In this document: piece after piece, positions 16,917 through 26,553 of the stretch | How the letters are laid out: each line of letters opens with the position of its first letter | Numbering within the stretch: position 1 is the stretch's first letter | Source of the DNA: an uncultured Eggerthellaceae bacterium | GTDB lineage: Bacteria > Actinomycetota > Coriobacteriia > Coriobacteriales > Eggerthellaceae | Direction: 5' to 3' | Assembly (NCBI GenBank): GCA_937892845.1 | Contig: CALBGP010000029.1 | Coordinates: 1-64,000 of the forward strand | Length of the DNA stretch: 64,000 nt | The notes under the pieces: generated by a model | Told to the model about the DNA's origin: nothing | The model's input: only the letters and a program-made list of their open reading frames with translations | Database searches by the model: none | Translations under genes and position numbers: made by a program

Positions 16917-17084
16917 CGTAGGTTTTCACTCCTTGTTCGCTTCCCGTGTGTGCGCCGCACCATGTCGGCCGCACGTGCGCGGGCTCTTCCTCATGCCGCT
17001 TCCAACGCAGCGGCCGCGCTTTCATCATGCAATCTTGCGGCAAAGCGGATTGCGCCCTGCCCCATCAGGCAAAACCGTCTGAGA

Positions 17085-18461
17085 CTATTCGCCATCCGCA
17101 AAACCGAACAGCTCGTCCATCTTGACGCTGGGTGCGCCCACCTTCGGCTGGCTGCGGAAACGATCCGCAAGCTGCAACAGTACATCGAGCTTGACCAGCC
17201 GCTCCACATGCGTGCTCATGCGGCGCATGCGCACAACGCCTTGGGCCAGCTCATCCGGACCGACGATGGCAACGGAATCGGCTCCCAGCTTATCGGCGGC
17301 CTTGAACTGGCTTTTCAGACTGCGGCCCTGATGGTCCATCTCAGCCTGGTAGCCCACATCGCGCACCGCCTGGACCAACTTGAATGCGGTAGGACGCACG
17401 GATTCATCCACGCAGGCCACGTACACATCGACCCGCTTCGGCTTGGCCACCGTAACCCCAGCAGCCTCAAGAGCGATTACCATGCGCTCGAATCCGAGAG
17501 CGAAGCCCAGTCCGGGGACGGGACGGCCGCCCATGGTTTCGACCAGCTTGTCGTAACGACCGCCGCCGCCGATGGCATTCTGGGAACCCATGCCCTCTAT
17601 GACCTGGACCTCGAACACCGTTCGGGTGTAGTAGTCAAGGCCGCGCACCAGCGTGGGGTCCTCAATGTAGGAAACGCCCTCCGCATCAAGGTAGGATTTC
17701 ACGGCATCGTAGTGGCTGCGGCAATCGTCGCACAGGCAGTCGGTGATTTTCGGAGCCTGAGCCATGATGGCGGAGCAGGCGGGGGTCTTGCAATCGAACG
17801 CACGCAGCGGGTTGGTCTGCGCGCGATGGCGGCATTCTTCGCACATGTCGTCGGCGTGGTCCTCGATGAACGTGCGGATGGTCTCGCGGTAGGCGGGACG
17901 GCAGGCGTCATCGCCCATCGAATTGATCAGCAGACGGGTCTTCGATGCGGGAACACCCATTGCGGCGAAGAAGCGCATCAGCATGATGATCATCTCGGCG
18001 TCCGCGGAAGGATCGGTGGCGCCCAGGCATTCAGCACCGATCTGGTGGAACTGGCGCAGGCGGCCCTTCTGGGGGCGTTCAGCCCTGAACATGGGGCCCG
18101 CATAGAACAATTTCGCAGGCGCACAACCCTGTTCAACCAGGTTGTGCTGCACTGCAGCGCGCACCACACCGGCGGTTCCCTCCGGTCGCAAGCTGAGCTT
18201 GCTCTTCGATTTCACGGCCTCTCCGACGCATTCACGACGGAAGTTCTCGCCGCTGCGGACCACGAACATTTCCTTGCCCACCACGTCGGTTGCCTCACCG
18301 ATGCCGCGGCAGAACACTTCGGTCTGCTCGAAAATGGGCGTATCGATGGGCTCGTAACCGTATTTCGAGAACAGCTTCGCCGCCTCATCGACCGTGCTGC
18401 GCCACATGCGCGCAGCCGCGGGGAGCATATCGGCGGTTCCCTCGGGCGCGTTGTATGCCAT
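17085..18461 (-). CDS. hisS: Histidine--tRNA ligase
   Basis: A 458-residue class II synthetase. Motif 1 begins with the YEPIDTPIFE block, motif 2 includes LRPEGTAGVVRA, the histidine-specific block reads LVRGLDYYTRTVFEV, and motif 3 is GLGFALGFERMVIAL; the anticodon domain follows from about residue 355. AGAAGGA lies seven bases before the chosen ATG (18461). Upstream in-frame codons run through a hairpin-containing leader and are rejected. A minus-strand TACAAT near 18575 is a possible -10 box. Confidence 0.96.
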   Translation of the reverse strand: MAYNAPEGTADMLPAAARMWRSTVDEAAKLFSKYGYEPIDTPIFEQTEVFCRGIGEATDVVGKEMFVVRSGENFRRECVGEAVKSKSKLSLRPEGTAGVVRAAVQHNLVEQGCAPAKLFYAGPMFRAERPQKGRLRQFHQIGAECLGATDPSADAEMIIMLMRFFAAMGVPASKTRLLINSMGDDACRPAYRETIRTFIEDHADDMCEECRHRAQTNPLRAFDCKTPACSAIMAQAPKITDCLCDDCRSHYDAVKSYLDAEGVSYIEDPTLVRGLDYYTRTVFEVQVIEGMGSQNAIGGGGRYDKLVETMGGRPVPGLGFALGFERMVIALEAAGVTVAKPKRVDVYVACVDESVRPTAFKLVQAVRDVGYQAEMDHQGRSLKSQFKAADKLGADSVAIVGPDELAQGVVRMRRMSTHVERLVKLDVLLQLADRFRSQPKVGAPSVKMDELFGFADGE

Positions 18462-18611
18462 GGATGTCCTTCTCCCTGGTAGTGTCATGATCTTGCAAGG
18501 CCGCCAAGCGGAACCCTCGCCAAATCGCAGACGGCCGCATAGGCAGCCGTCTCCTGCTGTAATTTTCGTATTGTAGCATGCCCGCACGGGGGCGAAGGGA
18601 AAAGCAGCCTC

Positions 18612-19376
18612 CTACACGAACAGCGCGTTTTCCTTTCGGCCCGAGCAGACCTTCTCCATCCTGGATCTGGCCGCAGCCAAAGCCTCCGCGGCAACCGCGC
18701 GTGCGGAAACGGGGCACGCCTGGATGCAGCGCATGCACCCGATGCAGGCCTGGGCATCGGTGGCCTTCGGATCTGATGCCGGGATGGCATGGACGGGGCA
18801 GCGCCTCACGCACAGACCGCAGCCCGTGCACGCCTGCCCTCCGACGGGAACCATGGACGCAACCGCATACGCCTTGTAAGGACGGTTGCCGGGCAGCTCC
18901 AAAACGCGGCCGCTTTCGCCTTCGTCCATGGCCTTGACGATGCGCGCCGCAAAGCCGGCCAGTTCCTCGGCATCCGCCGCATCAGGACGTCCGGCACCGA
19001 AATCCCTGATGACCGAGTGCTCCGCCACGGCTGCAACGCCCGCAACCACGGCGAATCCGCACTCCTGGGCAATATCGCCGAGCTCGATGAGCGCGTCCTC
19101 GTAATCCCTGTTCCCGTACACGGCTGCAACCACAGCCGCGGCGCCATTGCCGGCCAAGGCGCGCAGACGTTCCGATGCCGTTACAGGAACACGGCCCCCA
19201 TAGACCGGCACGGCAATGATGCACGTCTCATGCGACGGGATGGAAACCTCGGCGAAATTGCGGTCCTGGGTCAAATCGATCCTCGACACAGGACCGAACG
19301 CAGAGCCCATCGCCGAAGCGAGGAAATCTGCAACTTTATCCGTGGAACCGGTGGGGCTGAACGAAATGACGATCAC
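18612..19376 (-). CDS. Flavodoxin-like protein with two [4Fe-4S] clusters (EFR1-type)
   Basis: A 254-residue electron carrier. The N-terminal half is a flavodoxin fold starting VIVISFSPTGSTDKVADFLA, whose SPTGST phosphate loop binds FMN. The C-terminal third carries two ferredoxin motifs, CTGCGLCVRRCP and CIGCMRCIQACP. This arrangement is the EFR1 type, suggesting transfer between FMN and low-potential iron-sulfur partners in the cytoplasm. The start is GTG at 19376, with AAAGGAG six bases upstream, ten bases after the stop of the M16C peptidase gene, so the two probably share a transcript. The redox partner is unknown. Confidence 0.85.
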   Translation of the reverse strand: MIVISFSPTGSTDKVADFLASAMGSAFGPVSRIDLTQDRNFAEVSIPSHETCIIAVPVYGGRVPVTASERLRALAGNGAAAVVAAVYGNRDYEDALIELGDIAQECGFAVVAGVAAVAEHSVIRDFGAGRPDAADAEELAGFAARIVKAMDEGESGRVLELPGNRPYKAYAVASMVPVGGQACTGCGLCVRRCPVHAIPASDPKATDAQACIGCMRCIQACPVSARAVAAEALAAARSRMEKVCSGRKENALFV

Positions 19377-19386
19377 TGTCTCTCCT

Positions 19387-22317
19387 TTAGGCCATGAGCT
19401 CGACGATCTCGAGCTCGGTTTTCGCCGCTTTGATGGCGTCGGCATTGCCGAACACGCACACGCATGAATGCTCAGCCACGCCCTTGAGAACAGAAGCGCA
19501 GGCCCGTACGGATTCAACCGTTGCTGCTAGCTCTTCGGCGCGCATCCGCTCTCGTCGGCCCGCGGGACATCCACGCAAAAAGTCCGTATCCTGACGGCGG
19601 GCGATCTGCCGGGGCTTTGCAGGGGCATCATGCGCGGCAACGGTGCTTACTATGTAACCCTCCATCTCCTCCGCGGCAGGTTCGAAACAAGCCAGCCAAT
19701 CACCCGCGCCGGCGAAACGCCGCAGCGTATCATCCACGCCGGGGTCTCTGAACGAATGCAACGACAGCGCATTCGTAGGCGTGATGCGGAAACCGGTTCC
19801 GTATGCACCGCCCTTGACGCGGACTTCGTTCCAAAGATAGTCGAAGGACAGAGCACGGCTGACCACCGGCCAGATGCCGGAATAGGTGCAACCCACATCG
19901 AAGCCGCTTACTCCGCAGGCGACGAAGCAAACGTCGGTGGGAACGATGAACGCCTCGTTGCGAGGACGTGGTGCAGGTATGGCCAGGCGCTTTTCAGCAG
20001 GAGCCTCGGGCAGGCCGAAATCACCGGCAAGCTGCCAGAAACGATCAAGATCGGCACGCGGGCCCGTGAAGCTGACCGTCACCTGCGAAGTGAACATGGC
20101 GGCCGTGACTTCGGCGAGCTTCGCGCACAGCCCTTCGCCCCGCTGATCGAAATCATCGATGAGGTCCTTGAGGAAGACGTAGAAATCAACGCCTCCCAAG
20201 GTCTCGCGCAGCACACCCGAAGGCGCGTGATAGGACAGGACGCGGTTGATGGCTCGGGCATGGCCCTCCCCGATGAAGGACTGCTCCATGCCGACACGGC
20301 GCTGCTGCAGGATATCCAAGATCTTTCCCGGATCAGAGAAAACCGTCTTCGACCAGACTTCTTGGGGAATTTCAACCAAATGCTCCAAATCCTCGGACAG
20401 AGCGCTCGAAGCGACAACCAGCTTGAGCGCCACATCGGACGGATCGGCATCGGAGGGCATCACCTCGGGGAAGAAACGGAGCATGCCCAAGTGGGAGCGC
20501 ATGTGGATATCCAGTTCCGCAGCGCTTCGCACCTGCGTGTCCAACTGGCTGAGAACCGATGCCGCAATGGAGACATAGGGAATATCCTCCCAGGTCAGAT
20601 GCGAAAGATCGAAATACATCGTGGCATAGTCTATACCGCGCGTCGAAAGATCGTGGTACACGCAGGGCAAAGGGGTCCCGGCAACCATTTCGAATTCCGG
20701 CTCGGGCTTCGCCTCGCCGATGTCCGAAACGCGCAGACGCGGCAACGTGGCCAGAGCTTCAGGCGAATCAGGGGATTCCTGCAGCTCCCTGAGCGATTCG
20801 ACATCTTGTCGGATGCGGTCGAAATCGGTTTCGTCCATCAGCCCTTCGACACGGGCGAGCTCAGCAGCCTCCCAGCTGTCTTCGTTGTCTTCAGGGACTA
20901 TCTCAACCAGTGCGTTGTGGCCGGATTCCAGGACCAATGACCTGAGCACATCCTCGAACAACCCCGTCTCAAGTCCTGCCTTAAGATGGGCAAGCGGCTC
21001 TTCGAAGCGCAGATAGGTTGTGGGGGCATCATCGTCGTAGAGCCACCCGGCCAAACTGTTCATGGCCAAGGCCACGCCATCGGCGATGCCCCGGTCGCGC
21101 TCGCGCAGCGAGAAGGCAGCCTGGGCAAGCGATGCCTCAAGCAAATCGCGGGGAATCCCTTCGTCAACCAGGCGGGCCGCCTGTTCTTCCACGATTTCGC
21201 GCAGTTTTTCGGCAGCTCCGGGACGTGCGCTTCTGAGCTGGAACATGGCGACAGGCTGGAGCTGGGAGTCAACAAGATACGCTGTCGCGTCACCGGCGAT
21301 GCCCGCATCCAGCAAGGCCCTCTTAACGGGAGATTCATTTCCGCCCATGAGCGCGTCGAGCAGGATATCCACGGCAAGCACCCGTTCGAAGTCCGCAGCA
21401 GTTCCAATCACATAGCCCAACCCCACGCACGCATTATCGGGAGACGTTGCCATGGGAACACGGACGTGCCCGGCTTTCAACGGCGGCTGCAACGCAATGG
21501 CAGACACGGGAGCAAGCTGATGGTCAGGGGTTTTCGCCTCTTGGAAACGCGCATCGAGGAATGCCAGGATACGATGGATGTCCATATCGCCATAGAGCAC
21601 CACGTACGCATTGTCCAAGCGATAATGCCTGGCGTGCGCCTCGAGGAATCCCTCATAGGTGAGCTGGGGGATGCAACGCGGATGGCCGCCTGATTCGAAC
21701 GCATAGCAGGTATCGGGCAGAAGCGCGGCGTTCATGGCGTGATAGAGCACATCATCGGGATCGGACAGAGCGCCCTTCATCTCATTGTAGACGACGCCGT
21801 TGTAGCGCAAGGATCCATCGGAATCATCTATCTCATAGTGCCAGCCTTCCTGCTCGAAGATGGCGCGCTTGGAGTAGATGGCCGGATGCAACACGGCATC
21901 AAGGTAGACATCCATGAGATTGAGCAGGTCTTTCTCATTGGTGCTGGCAACCGGATACATGGTCTTGTCAGGAAACGTCATAGCATTGAGAAACGTCTGC
22001 ATGGAAGTCTTGAGCAGATCGACGAAGGGCTCCTTGACGGGGAAACGCTCAGAGCCGCACAGGACCGAATGCTCAAGGATGTGGAAGACCCCGGTGCTGT
22101 CTTCCGGCGGAGTCTTGAAGGCGATGGCGAAGCCCTTGTTTTCGTCATCGTTTTCCAGGTACAGAAGACGGGCGCCCGTCTTGTCGTGACGCAGCACATG
22201 GGCAACGCCGTCTATCTCGGCAAGCTGCTCAAGCGATACATAGCGAAAACCCTCAACGGTCTGCCCCGCCGAAAGACCGCTCAAGCTGCTGGTCTCAGCG
22301 TCGATGATTCGGGACAT
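19387..22317 (-). CDS. M16C metallopeptidase (presequence-protease-like)
   Basis: A 976-residue peptidase with an inverted zinc motif HILEH at 79-83 and the downstream glutamate region expected in M16. Length and the C-terminal half (LHSFRDPGVDDTLRRF) fit subfamily M16C, the group of organelle PreP and bacterial peptide-degrading enzymes. No signal peptide is seen, so it probably degrades oligopeptides in the cytoplasm. GAAAGGA precedes the ATG. A minus-strand TATAGT near 22358-22363 is a likely -10 box. The EFR1-type gene follows immediately. Confidence 0.88.
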   Translation of the reverse strand: MSRIIDAETSSLSGLSAGQTVEGFRYVSLEQLAEIDGVAHVLRHDKTGARLLYLENDDENKGFAIAFKTPPEDSTGVFHILEHSVLCGSERFPVKEPFVDLLKTSMQTFLNAMTFPDKTMYPVASTNEKDLLNLMDVYLDAVLHPAIYSKRAIFEQEGWHYEIDDSDGSLRYNGVVYNEMKGALSDPDDVLYHAMNAALLPDTCYAFESGGHPRCIPQLTYEGFLEAHARHYRLDNAYVVLYGDMDIHRILAFLDARFQEAKTPDHQLAPVSAIALQPPLKAGHVRVPMATSPDNACVGLGYVIGTAADFERVLAVDILLDALMGGNESPVKRALLDAGIAGDATAYLVDSQLQPVAMFQLRSARPGAAEKLREIVEEQAARLVDEGIPRDLLEASLAQAAFSLRERDRGIADGVALAMNSLAGWLYDDDAPTTYLRFEEPLAHLKAGLETGLFEDVLRSLVLESGHNALVEIVPEDNEDSWEAAELARVEGLMDETDFDRIRQDVESLRELQESPDSPEALATLPRLRVSDIGEAKPEPEFEMVAGTPLPCVYHDLSTRGIDYATMYFDLSHLTWEDIPYVSIAASVLSQLDTQVRSAAELDIHMRSHLGMLRFFPEVMPSDADPSDVALKLVVASSALSEDLEHLVEIPQEVWSKTVFSDPGKILDILQQRRVGMEQSFIGEGHARAINRVLSYHAPSGVLRETLGGVDFYVFLKDLIDDFDQRGEGLCAKLAEVTAAMFTSQVTVSFTGPRADLDRFWQLAGDFGLPEAPAEKRLAIPAPRPRNEAFIVPTDVCFVACGVSGFDVGCTYSGIWPVVSRALSFDYLWNEVRVKGGAYGTGFRITPTNALSLHSFRDPGVDDTLRRFAGAGDWLACFEPAAEEMEGYIVSTVAAHDAPAKPRQIARRQDTDFLRGCPAGRRERMRAEELAATVESVRACASVLKGVAEHSCVCVFGNADAIKAAKTELEIVELMA

Positions 22318-22430
22318 ACGTATCCTTTCGTTCGTGATTCAGCATCGTTTTCCACGGGCGACTATAGCACAGATGCAATTGCCGAAACGCGTCTGGAAAA
22401 CCTTCGTCACCGCACTGTAGAGCCCCGGCG

Positions 22431-22464
22431 CAAAATTGAAGGGCCGCGGTTGCAGCCCTTCAAT
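22431..22464 (-). terminator. Intrinsic terminator of the LPXTG adhesin gene
   Basis: Ten-base perfect arms ATTGAAGGGC/GCCCTTCAAT with a ten-base loop are followed on the minus strand by TTTTGCG. It lies just after the adhesin stop codon. Confidence 0.8.
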
Positions 22465-22489
22465 GATGCTTGATATGCGGATGGCGTCC

Positions 22490-25011
22490 TTATTTCATAC
22501 GGGTGCGCGCGAAAGCGAATCCGCCGAATGCCGCAGCTGCAACGATAACGACTGCCAGCATGGCGAAGATGGCGCCTGCGGAATCACCCGTCGCAGGCAG
22601 GCCCGGTTTTTCAGGGGCATCGCCCTGACCCTGGCCATCATTCTGATCCTGGTCATCACCCTCATCCCCATCAGGATCCGGTGCCGGAGGAACGACGGGT
22701 TTCTTATCCTGCACGCCGAACAGGCCGTCTTCGCCCATGACAAGCTCGCTGCCTTCGGCTAGGTAATCCGCAGCGCCCGGATGATCGAACGAGCCGCCGT
22801 GGATGAACCCGATGCAGTCCTCGCTCTCGATAGCTCCCAGATAGGTTCCGCCCTTGACCTCAAGGGTCACGTTGCCCGCCTTGTTGCCCTGGGGATCGGC
22901 CTGCAGAAGCGCTGCACCGCCCTCGAAAGTGCCCTGCTCGATGGTCACCTTGATGGGATGCTTCGTGGTGTGCTGGGAGATGGCGAGCGCCACATTGGAT
23001 GCCGTGGTGCCGCTGGCATTGGGGATAACCTCAGGCTGGGCGGTGCCGCCGGAAACCTTGCTATCGCCGCTGATGGTCAGCTCGCCCGCACGAAGCTCGA
23101 TGCCGACGCTTGCGCCCTCGATCTGCGAGTCGACGATGGAGGTTTTGCCGTTGGCCGCCAGGTACATGCCGTGCGAATCCGCGACGATCTTCATGTTCGT
23201 CAAGGAAAGCGTCACGTCGTCGAGCGTTCCGTTGGTGCCGATGCCGAACTGACCGCCGGTAATCGTGCCGTTCTTCAAAGCGATGGAGCACCCATCAGGG
23301 GACACGGGCAAAGCTCCGCCGTAGTTGAGCGGGGCGATGACGAAACCGCTTTCCGCACCGCCATTGATGGCATGGCCGGCGAAATCGATGGTGAACTGCG
23401 CTTTGGGGTACACCACGGTGACGGTTCCTTCGGCATCGGAGAGCATGACGATGGTCTCCGAGACGGGATTGTTCGCATCATCGACGGATGCAGCCACGAC
23501 AGCCATGTCAAGATCGGCGTACCAAAGGTTACCGATGAGCGCTCCTTGCGTAGGAGCGGGGATGATGCGGTAGTCCGACGTGGATGCGTCAAACACGTAC
23601 CCCTTGGCCAGCAAACCATCGAGTTCTGCGGCGTTGTCAGAGGTGATGCCGGCCGCGCAGGCGATGAGCTTGCCGGATTCAACACCCACCCCGCGCAGGG
23701 TAAGCGAGTCCGCTCCGCTCTTCACCGTGACGTTGAGATCTTGGGCGGAAGACAGGGCGGACAGAAGCTCGGCGGCGGAGCCGTCGAAAACAGCCGTTGC
23801 GCCGGGGGCGCTTGACAGCGTCCTGGATGCGGCGGAAAGAGCCTTCGCCTCATCGACGGTGAGCGCCGCATCGCGGGAGAGATAGACGGTTCCCTTGCCA
23901 TCCGCAATGGCGGCGGCAATGCTGTCATGCTTGACCTTCGAACCATCGTCGGCAAGCGTGTAATAACCGGAGCTGTCACATCATCGGATACGCTCCACGT
24001 GCCATCGAGATTCTGGAAGCACTGGAAACCCGATCGAAGGACAGGGGTGACATCCATATCGAAGGTGCCGCCGACCACATTGAGCCGCTCGAGCATCTGA
24101 GCGTTGAATTCAGGGGCCTGCGGAACGAACGGCATCTGGCCGCCGTTGGAGAAGGTTCCGCCGGAGACCTTGAGCTCATAGACGTTCGATGAGTTATCGC
24201 GGCCGCTGACCACGATAGGACCGGAGAAAGCATTGCCCTGTCCGAATTCGATTACGCCGGCCATGTTCCAGGAACCACTGAACGCCTTGCCTTCACCGTG
24301 CGCGGTAACCACGCAATTCGTCAAGGCCACGTCAACATCACCGGAAGCATACATGTTGAGAGCCGACGAACCGGAAACCAAACCGGTCGCAGTGCAGTTA
24401 TCCAGACGGACTACGCCGCTGGGATTGTTGAAATAGATGGCGGACTTACCGGAAAACGTGCAACCGGTGACCGTATGGGAGCCCGAGCCTCCGATGGACA
24501 ACGCCGCACTCGTGCGTCCATTGACAACGTCATAGGTGTTGGCGATGACGCAATCGGTAATGGCGGAGCTGGCAGATGCCGATACTACGCCGCCATTTTG
24601 GGTATTGCCGGAAACGGTCACGCCCGTAAGCGTGAGGTTTTTCGCGGAAACCAATCCGTTGACGTTGCCGTTGGAGATGGCAAGACTGTAAGAGGGAGAG
24701 GTCTGGTTGAGGGTGCCGCAGGTCAAAACATTGCCGCCCAAGTCGAAGGACAACGATTTGTCGATTCTCTTGACCCCGCTGACAGACGCATCGGACAGAA
24801 GCACGACGGAAGCGCCGTCAGGAGCCTCGTCGATTGCAACGCCGAGATCGTCATAGTTCGTACCGTTGACAGAGCACACGGGATCTGCCGCCAATGCACG
24901 CGAAGGAACCGCTGCGGCAAGGGCAACCACGCACGCGGAAACGGCAAGCATCATGCAGAGCAGAACCGCGAATCTGCTTCGTAGTACCTTGGGTGTATCC
25001 ACGGAATTCAT
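22490..25011 (-). pseudogene. LPXTG cell-wall-anchored adhesin with right-handed beta-helix repeats, frameshifted
   Basis: Two open frames together encode one surface protein of about 840 residues. The upstream part has a signal peptide (LLCMMLAVSACVVALAAAVPSRALA) and repeats like pectate-lyase beta-helix rungs (SLAISNGNVNG, ALSIGGSGSHTVTG). The downstream part continues the same repeats, then an acidic linker, LPATGD, a membrane segment and a basic tail for sortase anchoring. The frames part near 23977-23985: the upstream frame degenerates into a Pro/Arg-rich tail, while the -1 frame reads DSSGYYTLADDGSKVKHD without interruption. A TGA closes the downstream frame at 23981-23983. Start may be ATG 25011 or GTG 25002, the latter better spaced from AGAGG. 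It could be a real mutation, phase variation or a sequence error. Confidence 0.75.
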
Positions 25012-25030
25012 CCTCTCATCCAACCGACAA

Positions 25031-25078
25031 AAACCAAGAGGAGGCACTAAAGCGCCTCTTGATAGGTACAGCCATTAT
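25031..25078 (-). promoter_or_regulatory. Promoter and leader hairpin of the adhesin gene
   Basis: A minus-strand TATAAT at 25073-25078 follows TTGCTT by 15 bases. The leader contains a hairpin with perfect arms CAAGAGG/CCTCTTG (about 25031-25060) just upstream of the ribosome-binding site; it may affect expression. Confidence 0.5.
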
Positions 25079-25174
25079 ATCCAGCCGCATCGAAAAGCAA
25101 GGACCCATTATGGGACTTGGATGCGGTTTCTGGAGAATTATCCCCATATTGCAAGCATACGTGGCCCTGCAGCC

Positions 25175-25711
25175 TCAGACGTCGAATTCGCCCTGCCAAC
25201 CTTCAACCCGCTCGATGGCGCCGCAACAGTAGAACGCATCCTCATCGATATTCACCGAAGCCTGATCGGTGCCGGCCGCAAACTCCACGCATCGCAACGA
25301 CACGCAACGGGCGAAAGCATCCGACAGTAAACGCCTGATGGACGCAGGGAACTGAACGCGCACCAACGATGTGCACCGCGCGAACGCCCCCTCCCCTACT
25401 TCGACCAAGCCTTCAGGAAGCTCAACAGACGTCAGACCGGCACAACCGCCGAAAGCTTGCGTTCCGATCGAGCGAACCCCTGCGGGGACCCGCACGTCAC
25501 CTCCGCTGCCCGTATAGCGCACCAGTATTCCGTCTTCGACAACGAAGTCCCCGCACAATTCCCCCTGCGACAATGCGGAGCGCACTGTCAGAAACGCAAC
25601 ACCGGCTTCGATCAGAAAACCCGATCCGCAACACGGGCACTTCGCCGAAACCTCAGCGGATTCAACATCCAATTCCGCCCCGCAGCACGGGCATAGAGCT
25701 CCAACGATCAT
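25175..25711 (-). CDS. Zinc-ribbon plus BspA-type leucine-rich repeat protein
   Basis: A 178-residue protein, apparently cytoplasmic because no signal peptide is seen. Residues 7-10 and 25-28 are two CPCC knuckles 14 residues apart, a zinc ribbon. From about residue 68 come BspA/TpLRR repeats (VRSIGTQAFGGCAGLTSVELPEGL, VEVGEGAFARCTSLVRVQFPASI, LSDAFARCVSLRCVEF), each with the AF-CxxL pattern. BspA repeats normally serve surface adhesion, so an intracellular zinc-ribbon version is unusual. The start at 25711 is set by GAAGGGG nine bases upstream. Function is not known; it may be a scaffold or binding protein. Confidence 0.7.
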   Translation of the reverse strand: MIVGALCPCCGAELDVESAEVSAKCPCCGSGFLIEAGVAFLTVRSALSQGELCGDFVVEDGILVRYTGSGGDVRVPAGVRSIGTQAFGGCAGLTSVELPEGLVEVGEGAFARCTSLVRVQFPASIRRLLSDAFARCVSLRCVEFAAGTDQASVNIDEDAFYCCGAIERVEGWQGEFDV

Positions 25712-25748
25712 GACCGACCACCCCTTCATCGATGAGGACAACTGGCGA

Positions 25749-25784
25749 AAAGAAAAGCGCCCGGGCTTATGCAGCACCGGGCGC
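25749..25784 (-). terminator. Intrinsic terminator of the PiT-DUF47 operon
   Basis: Arms GCGCCCGG/CCGGGCGC (25757-25784) are followed on the minus strand by TTTTCTTTTCG, about 20 bases past the DUF47 stop. Confidence 0.85.
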
Positions 25785-25806
25785 GAATGCACGGGATGCT
25801 TGGACG

Positions 25807-26436
25807 CTATGCGTTCTTGAGCAGGATGCTGCCCATGGTATCGGCGACGCGCTCGCACGTGTCAGCAGTGGATTCCATGCGCTGGTAGATCTTATCCCAC
25901 ACAAAGACTTCCTGGGGATTGGCATCTTCCTTGGTGAAAAGATCATGGACGACGCGCATGAACAAAGCGTCGGCCTCCTCCTCGCAGTCGCTCACGTCGA
26001 TAAGCAGCTGGCGGAGCTTCTTGGAGTTCTTGAAGTTGCCGAAGTCCTCCATGGCAGCCTGAAGCGCCTCGCAGGACTTGAGCAGCAGGCGGGCGAATTC
26101 CAAAACCTCATCGGGCATGTGCTTGACATTGAGCATGTAGAAGCGCTGGATGGTGCCTTCCAGATAGTCGAGAACGTCATCAAGGCTCTGCGTCATGGCC
26201 ATGATATCCTCGCGCTCGATGGGCGTGATGAAATCAGAGCCGATTGACTTGTAGACCTCGTGGCAGATGCCATCGCCGCTATGCTCGATCTCGTGCGCTC
26301 GGACCAGATATGCTTCCAGCTCATCCGCTGATTTGAAATTCTCGATGACCTCGATGAGCAATTCGGCCTCTTTACAGCAGAGCTTCGCCTGACGGTCGAA
26401 CGCGTCGAAATAGTTGAACTTCTCCTTGCGTGCCAT
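25807..26436 (-). CDS. DUF47 family protein (PhoU-like Pit accessory)
   Basis: A 209-residue all-helical cytoplasmic protein of the DUF47/YkaA family, structurally like PhoU. The ExxxD-type acidic motifs are seen in EIEHSGDGICHEVY and DCEEEADALFMRVVHDLF, spaced as in the family, where they bind metals. GAAGGGA precedes the start. It lies 117 bases downstream of a PiT transporter gene, the usual arrangement, and probably regulates or assists phosphate uptake through it. Confidence 0.9.
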   Translation of the reverse strand: MARKEKFNYFDAFDRQAKLCCKEAELLIEVIENFKSADELEAYLVRAHEIEHSGDGICHEVYKSIGSDFITPIEREDIMAMTQSLDDVLDYLEGTIQRFYMLNVKHMPDEVLEFARLLLKSCEALQAAMEDFGNFKNSKKLRQLLIDVSDCEEEADALFMRVVHDLFTKEDANPQEVFVWDKIYQRMESTADTCERVADTMGSILLKNA

Positions 26437-26553
26437 ATGATTCCCTTCACTGAATCGATTCCGGGCATCCAGCCCGCCGCACCCTCAGCACCTTGGCGTC
26501 CGGGCCGTTTGCCAACTTCGCCCCCGGCCGCCGGATGCAGCCGAAAACGGACG

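Noticed and set aside
14163..18482. Plus-strand open frame of 1439 codons
   Set aside because: It is exactly antisense to nfo, aspS and hisS, which carry all expected motifs. High G+C leaves the opposite frame open; its product shows no domain and odd His/Ala/Gly-rich composition.
18462..18611. T-box or other riboswitch leader before hisS
   Set aside because: There is a hairpin (about 18527-18552) but no T-box sequence, specifier loop or terminator/antiterminator pair.
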